From SLRI01 sp964576715 (GTDB lineage: Bacteria; Pseudomonadota; Alphaproteobacteria; Geminicoccales; Geminicoccaceae), in the NCBI GenBank assembly GCA_964576715.1, contig CAZNWE010000071.1:1-19465 (forward strand): a DNA stretch of 19,465 bases. The letters run 5' to 3'. The position numbers and the translations under genes were made by a program. Shown piece after piece: positions 8,138 through 15,882 of this stretch (its first letter is position 1; the number at the start of each line of letters is the position of its first letter). The notes under the pieces were generated by a model. It was not told the origin of the DNA. It worked only from the letters and a program-made list of their open reading frames with translations, and did no database searches.

Positions 8138-8998
8138 TCAGGGGAAGATCAAGACCGGGCGCTTGCCGGTGCGGATCAGCTCGAGGGTGGTCGAGCCCAG
8201 AGCCAGCTGACGCAGACGCGAGTGGCCGCTCTTGCCCAGGACCAGGAGATCGATGTCGAGATCGATCATGGCCTGGGTGATCACCTTCTCAGGCTCGCCG
8301 ATCTCCAGGTGCTCGGTGACTTCGAAGCCGGCGTGGCGCAGCGCGTTGGCGGCGGCCCCGAGCTTGTCGCGGGTGGCGGGCGTGGCGCTGCCGACCGAGA
8401 GGATGTGACAGTCGAGGCCGCGCAGCACCGAACCTTCGGTCAGCCGCTCGATCGCGCGCTCGGTCGAGGGCGAGCCGTCATAGGCGAGAAGAAATCGGCT
8501 GATCGGGCGAAAGGCGTGGCTGACGATGAAGACCGGCCGGTGGAAGGTGCGCACGGCCCGGTCGAGGTTCGAGCCCAGGTGCTCCTGGGCGAAACCCGCG
8601 GCCTCGCCGCGCTTGCCGATGATGGCGAAGCGCGTCTCGGGCTCGAGCTCGCCGATCGCCCCGATGAGATCGCCGTTGCGCAGTCGCGGCTGCACCTCGA
8701 TCTCGGGTGCCCTGGCCTTGATCCGGGCCACCGCGTCGTCGAGGATCGCTCGGCCCCGCTCGCGGCCGAGTTGGGCGCGCTCCTGGTCGAGCTTGGCGAG
8801 CTTCTGCAAGAGGTCGGAGCGGGCACCGAGCTTGAGGCTGCCGCTCAGATCGGTGGGCTGGCTCGAAACCTCGCTGCGCCGGCCGAGCACATGGACCAGG
8901 GCCACCGGCATGCTCAGCCGCTCTGCCGCCCAGGCGGTATGGTCGCACACGCTCTCCGCGTAAGGCGAGCCGTCGATGAACACGGTGATGAATTTCAT
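8138..8998 (-). CDS. universal stress protein, tandem UspA domains
   Basis: This encodes 286 residues with two Usp domains, roughly 1-150 and 160-286. Both carry the full nucleotide-binding signature: GKRGEAAGFAQEHLGS in the first, and GKSGHSRLRQLALGS in the second. The first domain begins FITVFIDGSPYAESV and the second begins RFLLAYDGSPSTERAI, each with the Asp that contacts adenine. Both domains are therefore likely to bind ATP, unlike the single-domain protein next door. A charged helical insertion (about 60-90, rich in K, E, R and L) lies in the first domain. The ATG lies 12 bases after the SulP stop with a GGTAGG ribosome site, so it is translated from the SulP transcript. SulP-Usp pairs are widespread, and the Usp is thought to modulate or accompany the transporter. 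Confidence 0.9.
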   Translation of the reverse strand: MKFITVFIDGSPYAESVCDHTAWAAERLSMPVALVHVLGRRSEVSSQPTDLSGSLKLGARSDLLQKLAKLDQERAQLGRERGRAILDDAVARIKARAPEIEVQPRLRNGDLIGAIGELEPETRFAIIGKRGEAAGFAQEHLGSNLDRAVRTFHRPVFIVSHAFRPISRFLLAYDGSPSTERAIERLTEGSVLRGLDCHILSVGSATPATRDKLGAAANALRHAGFEVTEHLEIGEPEKVITQAMIDLDIDLLVLGKSGHSRLRQLALGSTTLELIRTGKRPVLIFP

Positions 8999-9010
8999 GG
9001 GCCTACCCGA

Positions 9011-10498
9011 TCAGTGGTTCTGCAGCTGTTCCATGGCACCCGGCTTGTCGTGGAGTGCGAGCTTGTCGACGATGGTCTCGGTCGCCTCGTTCATGCCGAC
9101 CAGTTCCACGATCGCACCCTCGCGGCGGAACTTCAAGACGACCATGTCGACCGCGGCCACGCTGGAGATGTCCCAGATATGCGCACCACTGAGATCGATG
9201 ATTACCTTGTCGAGCGACTCCTTGAAGTCGAACGACCGGTTGAAGGCGTCGACCGAGGCGTAGAACAGCTGGCCCTCGATGCTGTAGCGGCGCTCGCGGC
9301 CATCGGCACTGGGCTCCGAGGTGACCCGGAAGATCTGCGCGATCTTGGCAGCGAAGAAGATGCCGGAGAGCAGCACGCCGGCCAGGACCCCGATCGCCAG
9401 ATTGTGGGTCATGACGACCAGCACGACCACCGTGATCATTACCGCCGAGGCGGTCTTGGGGTGGGTTCTCAGGTTCTTGATCGAGGACCAGGAGAAGGTG
9501 CCGATCGAGACCATGATCATGACGGCGACCAATGCCGCCATGGGAATTGAGCGGACGAAATCACCGATCACCAGGATCATGAAGAGGAGGGCGGCGCCGG
9601 CGGTGAAGGTCGAGAGTCGGGCCCGGCCGCCGGACTTCACGTTGATGATCGACTGGCCGATCATCGCACAACCGGCCATGCCGCCGATGAAGCCCGTCGC
9701 CGTGTTGGCGACGCCCTGGCCGATGCATTCGCGGTTGCGCTGTGCTGTCGTGTCGGTCAGCTCGTCGACGATGTTGGCGGTCATCAGGCTCTCGAGCAGG
9801 CCGACGACGGCCACCGCCACCGAGAACGGCAGGATGATCAGGAAGGTCTCGAGGCTGAGCGGGATGTCGGGGATCAGAAAGACCGGCAGGCTGTCGGGGA
9901 GTTCGCCCATGTCGCCCACGGTGCGCACGTCGATGCCGGTGGCCCAGACGACGCCGGTGAGCAGCACGATGGCGACCAGTGGCGCCGGCACGACCCTGAC
10001 GACCAGCGGCATCCCGTAGATGATGCCGAGCCCGGCGGCGACCAGGACGTAGGTCAAGAGCGGCACACCGACGAGCTCTGGTATCTGTGCTAAAAAGATG
10101 AGGATCGCCAGAGCATTGACGAAGCCGGTCATCACCGAGCGCGAGACGAAGCGCATGACGTAGGAGAGCTTCAAGACGCCGGCCAGGATCTGCAAGAGGC
10201 CGGCGAGCACGGTGGCGGCGAGGAGGTATTCGAGCCCGTGATCGCGGACCAGCGTCACCATCAAGACGGCCGTGGCGGCGGTGGCGCCCGAGATCATCCC
10301 GGGTCGGCCGCCGACGATGGCGGTCAGGACGGCGATCGAGAACGAGGCGTAAAGGCCGACCTTGGGGTCGACGCCGGCGATGATCGAAAAGGCGATGGCT
10401 TCGGGAATGAGGGCCAAGGCAACGACGATACCGGCGAGAAGCTCGGCGCGCGGATTGCCCAGCCACTCGTTTTTCAGACGTTCGGAAATGAGGGCCAA
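9011..10498 (-). CDS. SulP family inorganic anion transporter with STAS domain
   Basis: This encodes 495 residues of an SLC26/SulP transporter. The membrane domain (about 15-380) opens with AGIVVALALIPEAIAFS, and also has GLYASF, GGRPGMISGATAA, GFVNALAILIF, ESLMTANIVDELT and NTATGFIGGMAGCAMIGQS. A cytoplasmic STAS domain follows (about 395-490, KVIIDLSGAHIWDISSVAAVD). SulP proteins move sulfate, bicarbonate or other anions; the short length resembles bicarbonate/sulfate carriers of the BicA-like type, but the substrate cannot be read from sequence. The start is a TTG at 10498: an in-frame stop lies shortly upstream and no ATG or GTG is available before the first membrane helix. The Usp gene follows after 12 bases. 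Confidence 0.9.
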   Translation of the reverse strand: MALISERLKNEWLGNPRAELLAGIVVALALIPEAIAFSIIAGVDPKVGLYASFSIAVLTAIVGGRPGMISGATAATAVLMVTLVRDHGLEYLLAATVLAGLLQILAGVLKLSYVMRFVSRSVMTGFVNALAILIFLAQIPELVGVPLLTYVLVAAGLGIIYGMPLVVRVVPAPLVAIVLLTGVVWATGIDVRTVGDMGELPDSLPVFLIPDIPLSLETFLIILPFSVAVAVVGLLESLMTANIVDELTDTTAQRNRECIGQGVANTATGFIGGMAGCAMIGQSIINVKSGGRARLSTFTAGAALLFMILVIGDFVRSIPMAALVAVMIMVSIGTFSWSSIKNLRTHPKTASAVMITVVVLVVMTHNLAIGVLAGVLLSGIFFAAKIAQIFRVTSEPSADGRERRYSIEGQLFYASVDAFNRSFDFKESLDKVIIDLSGAHIWDISSVAAVDMVVLKFRREGAIVELVGMNEATETIVDKLALHDKPGAMEQLQNH

Positions 10499-10500
10499 GG
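10400..10500. repeat. 20-bp direct repeat inside the SulP 5' end
   Basis: Bases 10400-10419 and 10481-10500 match at 19 of 20 positions and are 81 bases apart, so they are in the same reading frame. They encode the SulP start (first residues ALI) and the LALIPEA stretch of the first membrane helix. This may be chance in coding sequence of similar composition. Confidence 0.4.
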
Positions 10501-10751
10501 ATGGGTCCGATCGTAGAAGTCATGGGAAGGAAGACAGGCGCCCGGCAGAACCTCCGGGCGCGACGACCGGCTGGTGGGCACCGGGTTCGGATAATCTCGG
10601 CTCTTGTTGGGCGACCCGTGCGACCTCTGTCAAGCTGCCGGGAACGTTGCAGCCGCGCCGACACCGGCCTACTGCCACGCGCGTTTCGCACTTCCGTGAC
10701 AGCTCAAGCGCCCGAGCTCGCCGGCGTGACCGCAGCCCGGCCCGGCGCCGG

Positions 10752-11546
10752 TCAGTCGATGATGTTGTAGCCGCCGTCGATGAAGACGGTATTGCCGGTG
10801 ATCAGATGGGCGGCGTCGGTGGCGAGGTAGGCCGTGGCGATGCCGACATCGTCGATGCCGACGAGTGCTCGGGTGGGTGCCTTGTCGGCGGCCTTGTTCA
10901 GGAGCTCGTCGAAGGCGGCGAGGCCCGAGGCGGCGCGGGTCTTCAAGGGGCCGGGCGAGATGGCGTGGACGCGGATGCCTTTGCGGCCGAGCTCGGCCGC
11001 GAGGTAGCGGACGGTGGATTCGAGCGCCGCCTTGACCGGACCCATGAGATTGTAGTTCTCAACCACCTTCTGGGCGCCGAACAAGGTCATGGTGAAGAGC
11101 GCCCTGCCGTCCCTCAGCAAGGGCTCGGCCAGATGCGCCATGCGGATGAAGGAGTAGCAGGAGACGTCCATGGCCTGCCCGAAGCCCAGCCTCGAGCAGT
11201 CGACGACCCGGCCGTGCAGGTCCTCCCTAGGCGCGAAGGCGATCGAGTGGAGGAGGAAGTCGAGCTTGCCCCAGTTGGCCTCGATCTTCTCGAACAGCGC
11301 CTCCAACTCACCTTCGGCCATGACGTTCAAGGGCTCGAAGATCGACGCCTCGAGTTCTTGCGCGAGCGGCTCGACGAAGGGCTTGGCCTTGTCGTTGTAA
11401 TAGCTCAAGGCCAGCTCAGCGCCGAGATAGCGAAAAGCGCGGGCGCAGCCATAGGCGATCGAATCGGCATTGGCGATGCCGACGACGAGGCCTTTCTTGC
11501 CGTTGAGATTGAGCGCGTCGGGACCAAAAAGCGGGGCTGCGGTCAC
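10752..11546 (-). CDS. fabI: FabI-type enoyl-ACP reductase (SDR superfamily)
   Basis: This encodes 264 residues. The NADH-binding motif GIANADSIAYG is at 23-33, DFLLHSIAFAPRED at 96-109, the catalytic Y165-x6-K172 in ENYNLMGPVKAAL, and RVHAISPGPLKTRAASG near 193-208. This is the FabI layout, which reduces trans-2-enoyl-ACP in the last step of fatty-acid elongation. The position matching the second conserved tyrosine of E. coli FabI (Tyr146) is leucine (MTLFGAQ), so this may be a divergent FabI paralogue with altered activity. The start is GTG at 11546; NLNGKKGLVVG, the usual N-terminus, follows closely. The remnant of a DUF3141 gene lies divergently upstream; from memory, this FabI subgroup is often found near DUF3141 and acetate/phosphate acyltransferase genes. 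Confidence 0.87.
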   Translation of the reverse strand: MTAAPLFGPDALNLNGKKGLVVGIANADSIAYGCARAFRYLGAELALSYYNDKAKPFVEPLAQELEASIFEPLNVMAEGELEALFEKIEANWGKLDFLLHSIAFAPREDLHGRVVDCSRLGFGQAMDVSCYSFIRMAHLAEPLLRDGRALFTMTLFGAQKVVENYNLMGPVKAALESTVRYLAAELGRKGIRVHAISPGPLKTRAASGLAAFDELLNKAADKAPTRALVGIDDVGIATAYLATDAAHLITGNTVFIDGGYNIID

Positions 11547-11763
11547 GGGTGAAAGCCTGTCAGCTTGCGCACGCGATTTTGTGCGACGCAGCGTATCGCG
11601 ATCGAGGGCGGTCGGCGAGCCCGCCGACGCAGCCGATGGCTATCGCATGGCGGCCGCCTCGATACCCTGCGCGATCCGTGCGGCAAGCTCGACCCTTTCG
11701 GCATCGTAACCAGGCCGGCCCTGATTACGTCTTGGTCGGCTGCTCGCAACCGAGGAAAATAGC

Positions 11764-13745
11764 ATGTTCGGCAATAGTTACGGCGCCTACGTGATCGATT
11801 CGTGGCAGCGGGCCGTTCTCTAAGCCGATGCCATGCGTCAGCGGGGAACTCAATTCATCGAGCACGACGAGGCCGGCAAGCCGGCGGTCCTGGTCTTCGA
11901 GCATGAGCTGGTAATGGATGGCGCAGACCTGCCGCGGCCCTGCAACTACCGGCTGCTCAAGATCAAGTCCGACCCAAGGGTGCCGACCGACCCGAAGAAG
12001 CGGCCGCTCGTCATCTTCGACCCCCGGGCGGGGCACGGGCCGGGGATCGGCGGGTCGAAGGAGGCGAGCCAGGTGGGCGTAGCGCTCAGGGCCGGCCACC
12101 CGGTCTATTTCGTCTCATTCCGACCAGATCCGGTGCCGCACCAGACGATCGCCGACGTCGCGCATGCCGAGTGGCACTTCCTCGAGAAGGTCAAGGCATT
12201 GCACCCCGACTGCCCGACCAAGCCGGCGATCGTCGGCAACTGCCAGGCAGGCTGGGCGATCAGGATACTCTCTGCCTACGCCCCCGACCAGGCCTCGGTG
12301 ATCGGCATCGCCGGCGCCCCTCTCTCCTACTGGGCCGGGGTCGAGGGCAAGAACCCGATGCGCTAGATGGGCGGGCTCCTGGGTGGCAGCTGGATCGCCT
12401 CCCTGCTCGCCGACGCCGGTGCCGGGACCATGGATGGCGCTTATTTCGTCGAGAATTTCGAGAACCTCAACCCGGCCAACACGCACATCGGCAAGCCCTA
12501 CAACCTCTAGTCGAATATCGACACCGAGGTCGAGCGGTACCTGGGCTTCGAGCGCTGGTGGGGCGGCCACTTCCTGCTGACCGCCGAGGAGATCCGGGCG
12601 ATCACCGGTGAGCTCTTCGTCGGCAACAAGCTGACAGCCGGGCGGATTGTCGCGCATGACGGCACGCCATTGGATCTCCGCCGGATCAGGGCTCTCATTG
12701 TCGTGGTCTGCAGCGAGGGCGAGCGGCCGTTCGCCACCGTTGCCCGGATATCGGAGTTCAACGACAGCCTCTACGAAACCTTCGTGGGCGCACGGGTCCG
12801 GGCGATGGCGACCGAGCCGATGGCCGAGGCGATGCGGCTGATGCATCCGTCGCGGCAGGCCTATCTGCGCTGGTCGGACTGGAACCCCTGGATGAAGGGG
12901 GTCGCCATGCTGGCCGATCAGGTGCGCGAGAACCGTGCCGCCTTGCCGGCGGACGACCCGTTCCGCGCCGCCGAGCAGGCGATGGTCGACCGGGCTATCG
13001 CCATGGTTGAGGCCTGGACCGAGATGAAGGGCAAGGGCGAGGAGGCCCTCTTCAAGGCGATCTGGACCAACCCCGTGATGCAGGCGCTGGCCGGCGAGAC
13101 GACAGCCTCTGCCGACGTCAACAAGCCGGCGATCAGCCGCGACCGCGCGTTCCGCGATCTGGCGGCCCTGAAGCTCAAGGCGCTCGAGGCGCGCGACGGC
13201 ATGGCAGCTTCGCCGAGGCGGTGATGCGCATCATCTGTGCCGCGACCAAGGCCTCAGGCGTGGTGGACGCACGCGGCTTTCGGGCGGCGATCAAGGTCCG
13301 CGAGACCCATCCGCGCCTCGCCGGGATCAGTCGCGAAGAGCTTCGCGCCGAGGCTAGGGAAGCGGCGCTCATGGTCATTCTCGACGATGATGGGGCACTG
13401 GCGAACCTGCCGAAGCTCTTGCCGACGGCGGCCGATCGCCAGGATGCGATCGACATTTGCCGGCAGATCGTGAGCTGGCGGCAGGAGGTGCCGGCCGAGG
13501 TCGAGGCACTGCTCGAGCGGGTCGAGCGGATTCTCGCGGCAGCACCACAGGACGAAGTCGCGGGCACCGCGGTCGTCGAGGCGCTGGCGGTGGCCCAAAA
13601 GCCGGTGGAAGAGCAGCCCGTGGTCCAAACGCGCGCGGCGCCGCCGCCGCAATCGAAACCGAGCCTGAGCGTCGTGCCGACACCGCGCCGGACACCGGCG
13701 CCACGCCGCCCGGCGACCCGGCGGACGCCCAAATCGTCGCAGTGA
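11764..13745 (+). pseudogene. decayed DUF3141 (PhaC-like alpha/beta hydrolase) gene
   Basis: Joined in frame, this reads as a DUF3141 protein (often labelled poly-hydroxyalkanoate synthase-like; function not established): DSWQRAVL, MRQRGTQFIEH, FDPRAGHGPGIGG, VALRAGHPVYFV, GNCQAGWAI with the nucleophile-elbow pattern, GAPLSYWAGV, GLLGGSW, ENFENLNPANT and YLGFERWWGGHF. It is broken by TAA 11821-11823, TAG 12364-12366 and TAG 12508-12510. An internal in-frame deletion of roughly 100 codons lies near 12712-12725, where CSEG joins ERPFATVARISEF and the His-loop segment is missing. A frameshift near 13201-13208 moves the TerB-like C-terminal part (FAEAVMRI to the TGA at 13743) into another frame. 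The 5' end looks native: GAGGA lies seven bases before the ATG. Each remaining frame is long and clean, so the decay seems recent. Readthrough is conceivable but does not explain the deletion and frameshift. Confidence 0.85.
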
Positions 13746-13811
13746 CGAGCGGCGGCCGTGGCCCTGCGCTCCGGCCAGGATGCCGGAAGCGACAGCTGGC
13801 AGACGGGACAA

Positions 13812-14208
13812 GTCGTGCGCACGGGCCTCGTGCGCTAGACCAAGGGGCTCGCCATCGTCGGCGACATCCGCCAGGTGGCGCTTTCGGCGCGTGACCGCGA
13901 GGCCGGCGACAAGCCGCGGTTCGGCGATCTGGCGCTGGTAGGCAGCAGTGGGGTCGGCAGTGGCAGCGGCGACCCGCGCCTTGCCGAGGTGATCCGGCTC
14001 GACGGAATGTACCGTCGTTGCAGGTGTTCACCGGCACCAAGGGTCTGTCGACCCCGGCGATGGTGGCGTTTCTCGGCCATGCGCCGGACGTCACCTTCTC
14101 GCCCAACATCCCGGGTCGGATGTTCGGCGGCACCGGCCTGCTCATCGACGGCGAGCCCGATCTCGAGCATGCCCCCAGGATCCGGATCGGCGGACCATCG
14201 ACCAACCC
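13812..14208 (+). pseudogene. remnant of V/A-type ATP synthase subunit B (N-terminal part)
   Basis: Two frames together read like the N-terminal beta-barrel of a bacterial V/A-type ATPase B subunit. In the frame of 13812 there are GLAIVGDIRQV, PRFGDLALV and LAEVIRLDG. After a shift near 14010-14020 come LQVFTGTKGLST, VAFLGHAPDVTFSPNI, PGRMFGGTGLLIDGEPDL and RIRIGGPSTNP. From knowledge of the family, the LAEVIRLDG...LQVF and GR-F-G-G-PIDG-P patterns are characteristic. An in-frame TAG (13836-13838) interrupts the first part. The reading stops at about 14205, just before the nucleotide-binding domain, where unrelated sequence begins. No other V-ATPase subunit gene is visible nearby, so this is the leftover of a deleted operon. 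It starts within 70 bases of the DUF3141 remnant. Confidence 0.65.
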
Positions 14209-14276
14209 GGCGCTCGCCGGTCCTCCTGCTGCTCGAGGACCTGCACCGGATCGACCCGACGTCGCTGGCCCAGCTC
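14209..14276 (+). pseudogene. 68-bp fragment of the cyclase/ATPase gene
   Basis: This stretch aligns without gaps to 18831-18898 with seven mismatches in 68 bases. In the frame of 14211 it encodes RSPVLLLLEDLHRIDPTSL, the Walker B region of the AAA ATPase domain in the regulator gene at the right end (there RSPVLLLFEDLHWIDPTSL). Weak similarity may continue to about 14291 after a six-base gap. Nothing else of that gene is found here, and the frame does not continue sensibly on either side. It looks like a recombination scar between a cyclase-ATPase paralogue and the V-ATPase remnant, with GGCGCTCGCC at the junction. Confidence 0.75.
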
Positions 14277-14705
14277 ATCGCCAGGAGATCGTGGCCCGCG
14301 AAGCGGATCTCGCCGGCGGCGGGCTCGACTTCGGCCGCGGCGATCATCCCGCCCATCTCTTCGGTCGAGACGTCGAGGGCGCTGCTCGCCGGGTGCGACC
14401 CCCGGCCACTTCTCCTCGATCCCGGCCCGGGCGACCTTCCAGATCGGCCCGGTTGACTTGCCACCATCATCGGCCATGTCGGCATCGCTGCCCCAGCCGG
14501 GTCGTCGTAGCACGCGGCGGTGTAGGCGGGGAAGTCGACTCGTTCGCCATCTAATTTGGCCACCGTTCATTGCGGCTGGCAGACCCGGCGTGAAACGAAT
14601 GGGGTCCCGGGTCGTGGCCGGCCCGCTGAGCAAGTGCCCGCCGGCGAGCAGCGACAGGCCGAACGCGAGGCTGCGCCGGGTGGTGCGATACCGCCTCGCT
14701 TGCAT
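14277..14705 (-). pseudogene. frame-broken remnant of an unrecognised secreted protein
   Basis: On the minus strand an ATG at 14705, preceded by GGGAGAAG, opens a signal-like N-terminus (TTRRSLAFGLSLLAGGHLL). Coding-like sequence then alternates between two frames: LDGERVDFPAYTAACYDDPAG near 14550-14490, ADDGGKSTGPIWKVARAGI and EEKWPGV near 14480-14400, then LDVSTEEMGGMIAAAE and EIRFAGHDLLAMSWASD near 14380-14270. This fits one gene with at least two frameshifts, cut off at its 3' end by the cyclase fragment. I do not recognise the family. The 170 bases between 14706 and 14876 hold nothing I can call apart from the ribosome site of the next gene. Confidence 0.4.
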
Positions 14706-14876
14706 TGTCGATTCTTCTCCCTTGCTCCGGCCCTGCTCCGGCCAGCTGCCCGACCTGTTCACCCCGATCATTCGCCGCTGCCTGCACCGGATGAACCGGA
14801 AAGCAGTACGCCGCTGCTTCGCGCGTGACCCGCGGCCGCAATGGCGCTAGAAGGGTAGGTCAGTGGGGGAGCGACC

Positions 14877-15830
14877 ATGAGCGCCGACGACAACGTGACC
14901 GTTTCGCCGGAAGGGTACGCTGCGTGCCGAACCGGTCGGTCGCTCGTGACCCAACCCGGCCGTGTCGCCTGCATCGGCCTCGGGCGCATGGGCTCGCGCA
15001 TCGCCTGGCGTCTGGCCGACAGCGGCCTGCCGCTCGCCGTCTACGATGCCGACCAGTCGGCAATGGACCGCTTCCGGGCGACCGGGGTGCGGCGCTCGCG
15101 CTCGCCGGAGGCGGTGGTCGTCGATTGCCCGATCGTGCTCACCATCCTGCCGAACGGCCGAATCGCGCGCGAGGTGCTGCGTGCCGCGGCGCCGGCCGCG
15201 GGCACGCTGGTGATCGATGCGAGCAGTGCCGGCCCGGCCGAGGCCGAGGCCCTGGCCGCACGGCTCGCCGACCGCGGCGTGGCCCTGGTCGATGTCGCGT
15301 TTGCCGGCGGGATCGAGCCCGGGGCGCTCGGCTGGAAGCTGGCTCTCGCCGGCGGCCACAGCGGCGATGTCGAGCGCGCCCGGCCGATCCTCGAGCGACT
15401 GGCCGGAACGCTCGTGCATGGTGGGCCGGTGGGCTCAGGCATCGGCCTCGCGGCGCTTGACAGCCTGCTGGCCGCGGTCAATTTCGCCGCAACCATCGAG
15501 GTGCTGCAGACCGGCCGCCGCTTCGGCCTCGAGCTCGGGCCGATGCTCGACGTCTTCAACCGCTCGATCGGTGCCAGCCATGCCACGCGCGCCGCGGTCC
15601 CGCCGCAGGTCCTCACCGGCCGGTTCGCTGCGGGCCTCGGTCTCGACCAGTTGCTGCGCGAGGTGACGGCCGCACTCGCCATGGCGCAGGCGACCAAGAC
15701 CGACATCCCGCTTTGCCGCCTCGCCGGCGAACTCTGGCGAATGGCCGAAGCCGGACTCGAGCCGGGCGCCGACTACACCGCCCTCGCCAAGTGGTACGAG
15801 CACCGCAGCGGCACCCGCCTGCGGTCCTGA
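14877..15830 (+). CDS. 3-hydroxyisobutyrate/6-phosphogluconate dehydrogenase-like protein, catalytic Lys missing
   Basis: This encodes 317 residues of the beta-hydroxyacid dehydrogenase family. The Rossmann motif CIGLGRMGSRIA is at 32-43, LTILPNG near 88-94, DASSAGP at 114-120 where the family has D-x-ST-x2-P, and VDVAFAGG near 139-145 where most have DAPVSGG. The helical C-terminal domain (about 185-300) is complete. The catalytic block normally reads G-x-G-x3-K-x3-N; here it is GSGIGLAALDS at 186-196, so the lysine is Ala192 and the asparagine Ser196. The protein can probably still bind a nucleotide, but the usual oxidation of a hydroxyacid is doubtful. A GGGGGA ribosome site supports the ATG at 14877. 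A GTG at 14946 would give the usual N-terminus without the 23-residue extension. Confidence 0.82.
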   Translation: MSADDNVTVSPEGYAACRTGRSLVTQPGRVACIGLGRMGSRIAWRLADSGLPLAVYDADQSAMDRFRATGVRRSRSPEAVVVDCPIVLTILPNGRIAREVLRAAAPAAGTLVIDASSAGPAEAEALAARLADRGVALVDVAFAGGIEPGALGWKLALAGGHSGDVERARPILERLAGTLVHGGPVGSGIGLAALDSLLAAVNFAATIEVLQTGRRFGLELGPMLDVFNRSIGASHATRAAVPPQVLTGRFAAGLGLDQLLREVTAALAMAQATKTDIPLCRLAGELWRMAEAGLEPGADYTALAKWYEHRSGTRLRS

Positions 15831-15882
15831 GGCTGTCCGGCGCTGCTCGCGATCCCCGCCTTCGACACCCGTGGCAGGGCAG

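Noticed and set aside
8222..9550. A 442-codon open frame on the plus strand
   Set aside because: It lies opposite the tandem Usp and SulP genes and is low-complexity charged sequence. It is a shadow frame.
11764..13745. Functional stop-codon readthrough or a recoded DUF3141 gene
   Set aside because: Considered because the stops replace likely Tyr codons, but the missing His-loop segment, the frameshift near 13205 and the adjacent debris make a pseudogene far more likely.
11764..14876. Mobile element or defence island in the decay zone
   Set aside because: No transposase, integrase, terminal inverted repeats, target duplications, CRISPR repeats or nuclease/toxin motifs could be seen on either strand.
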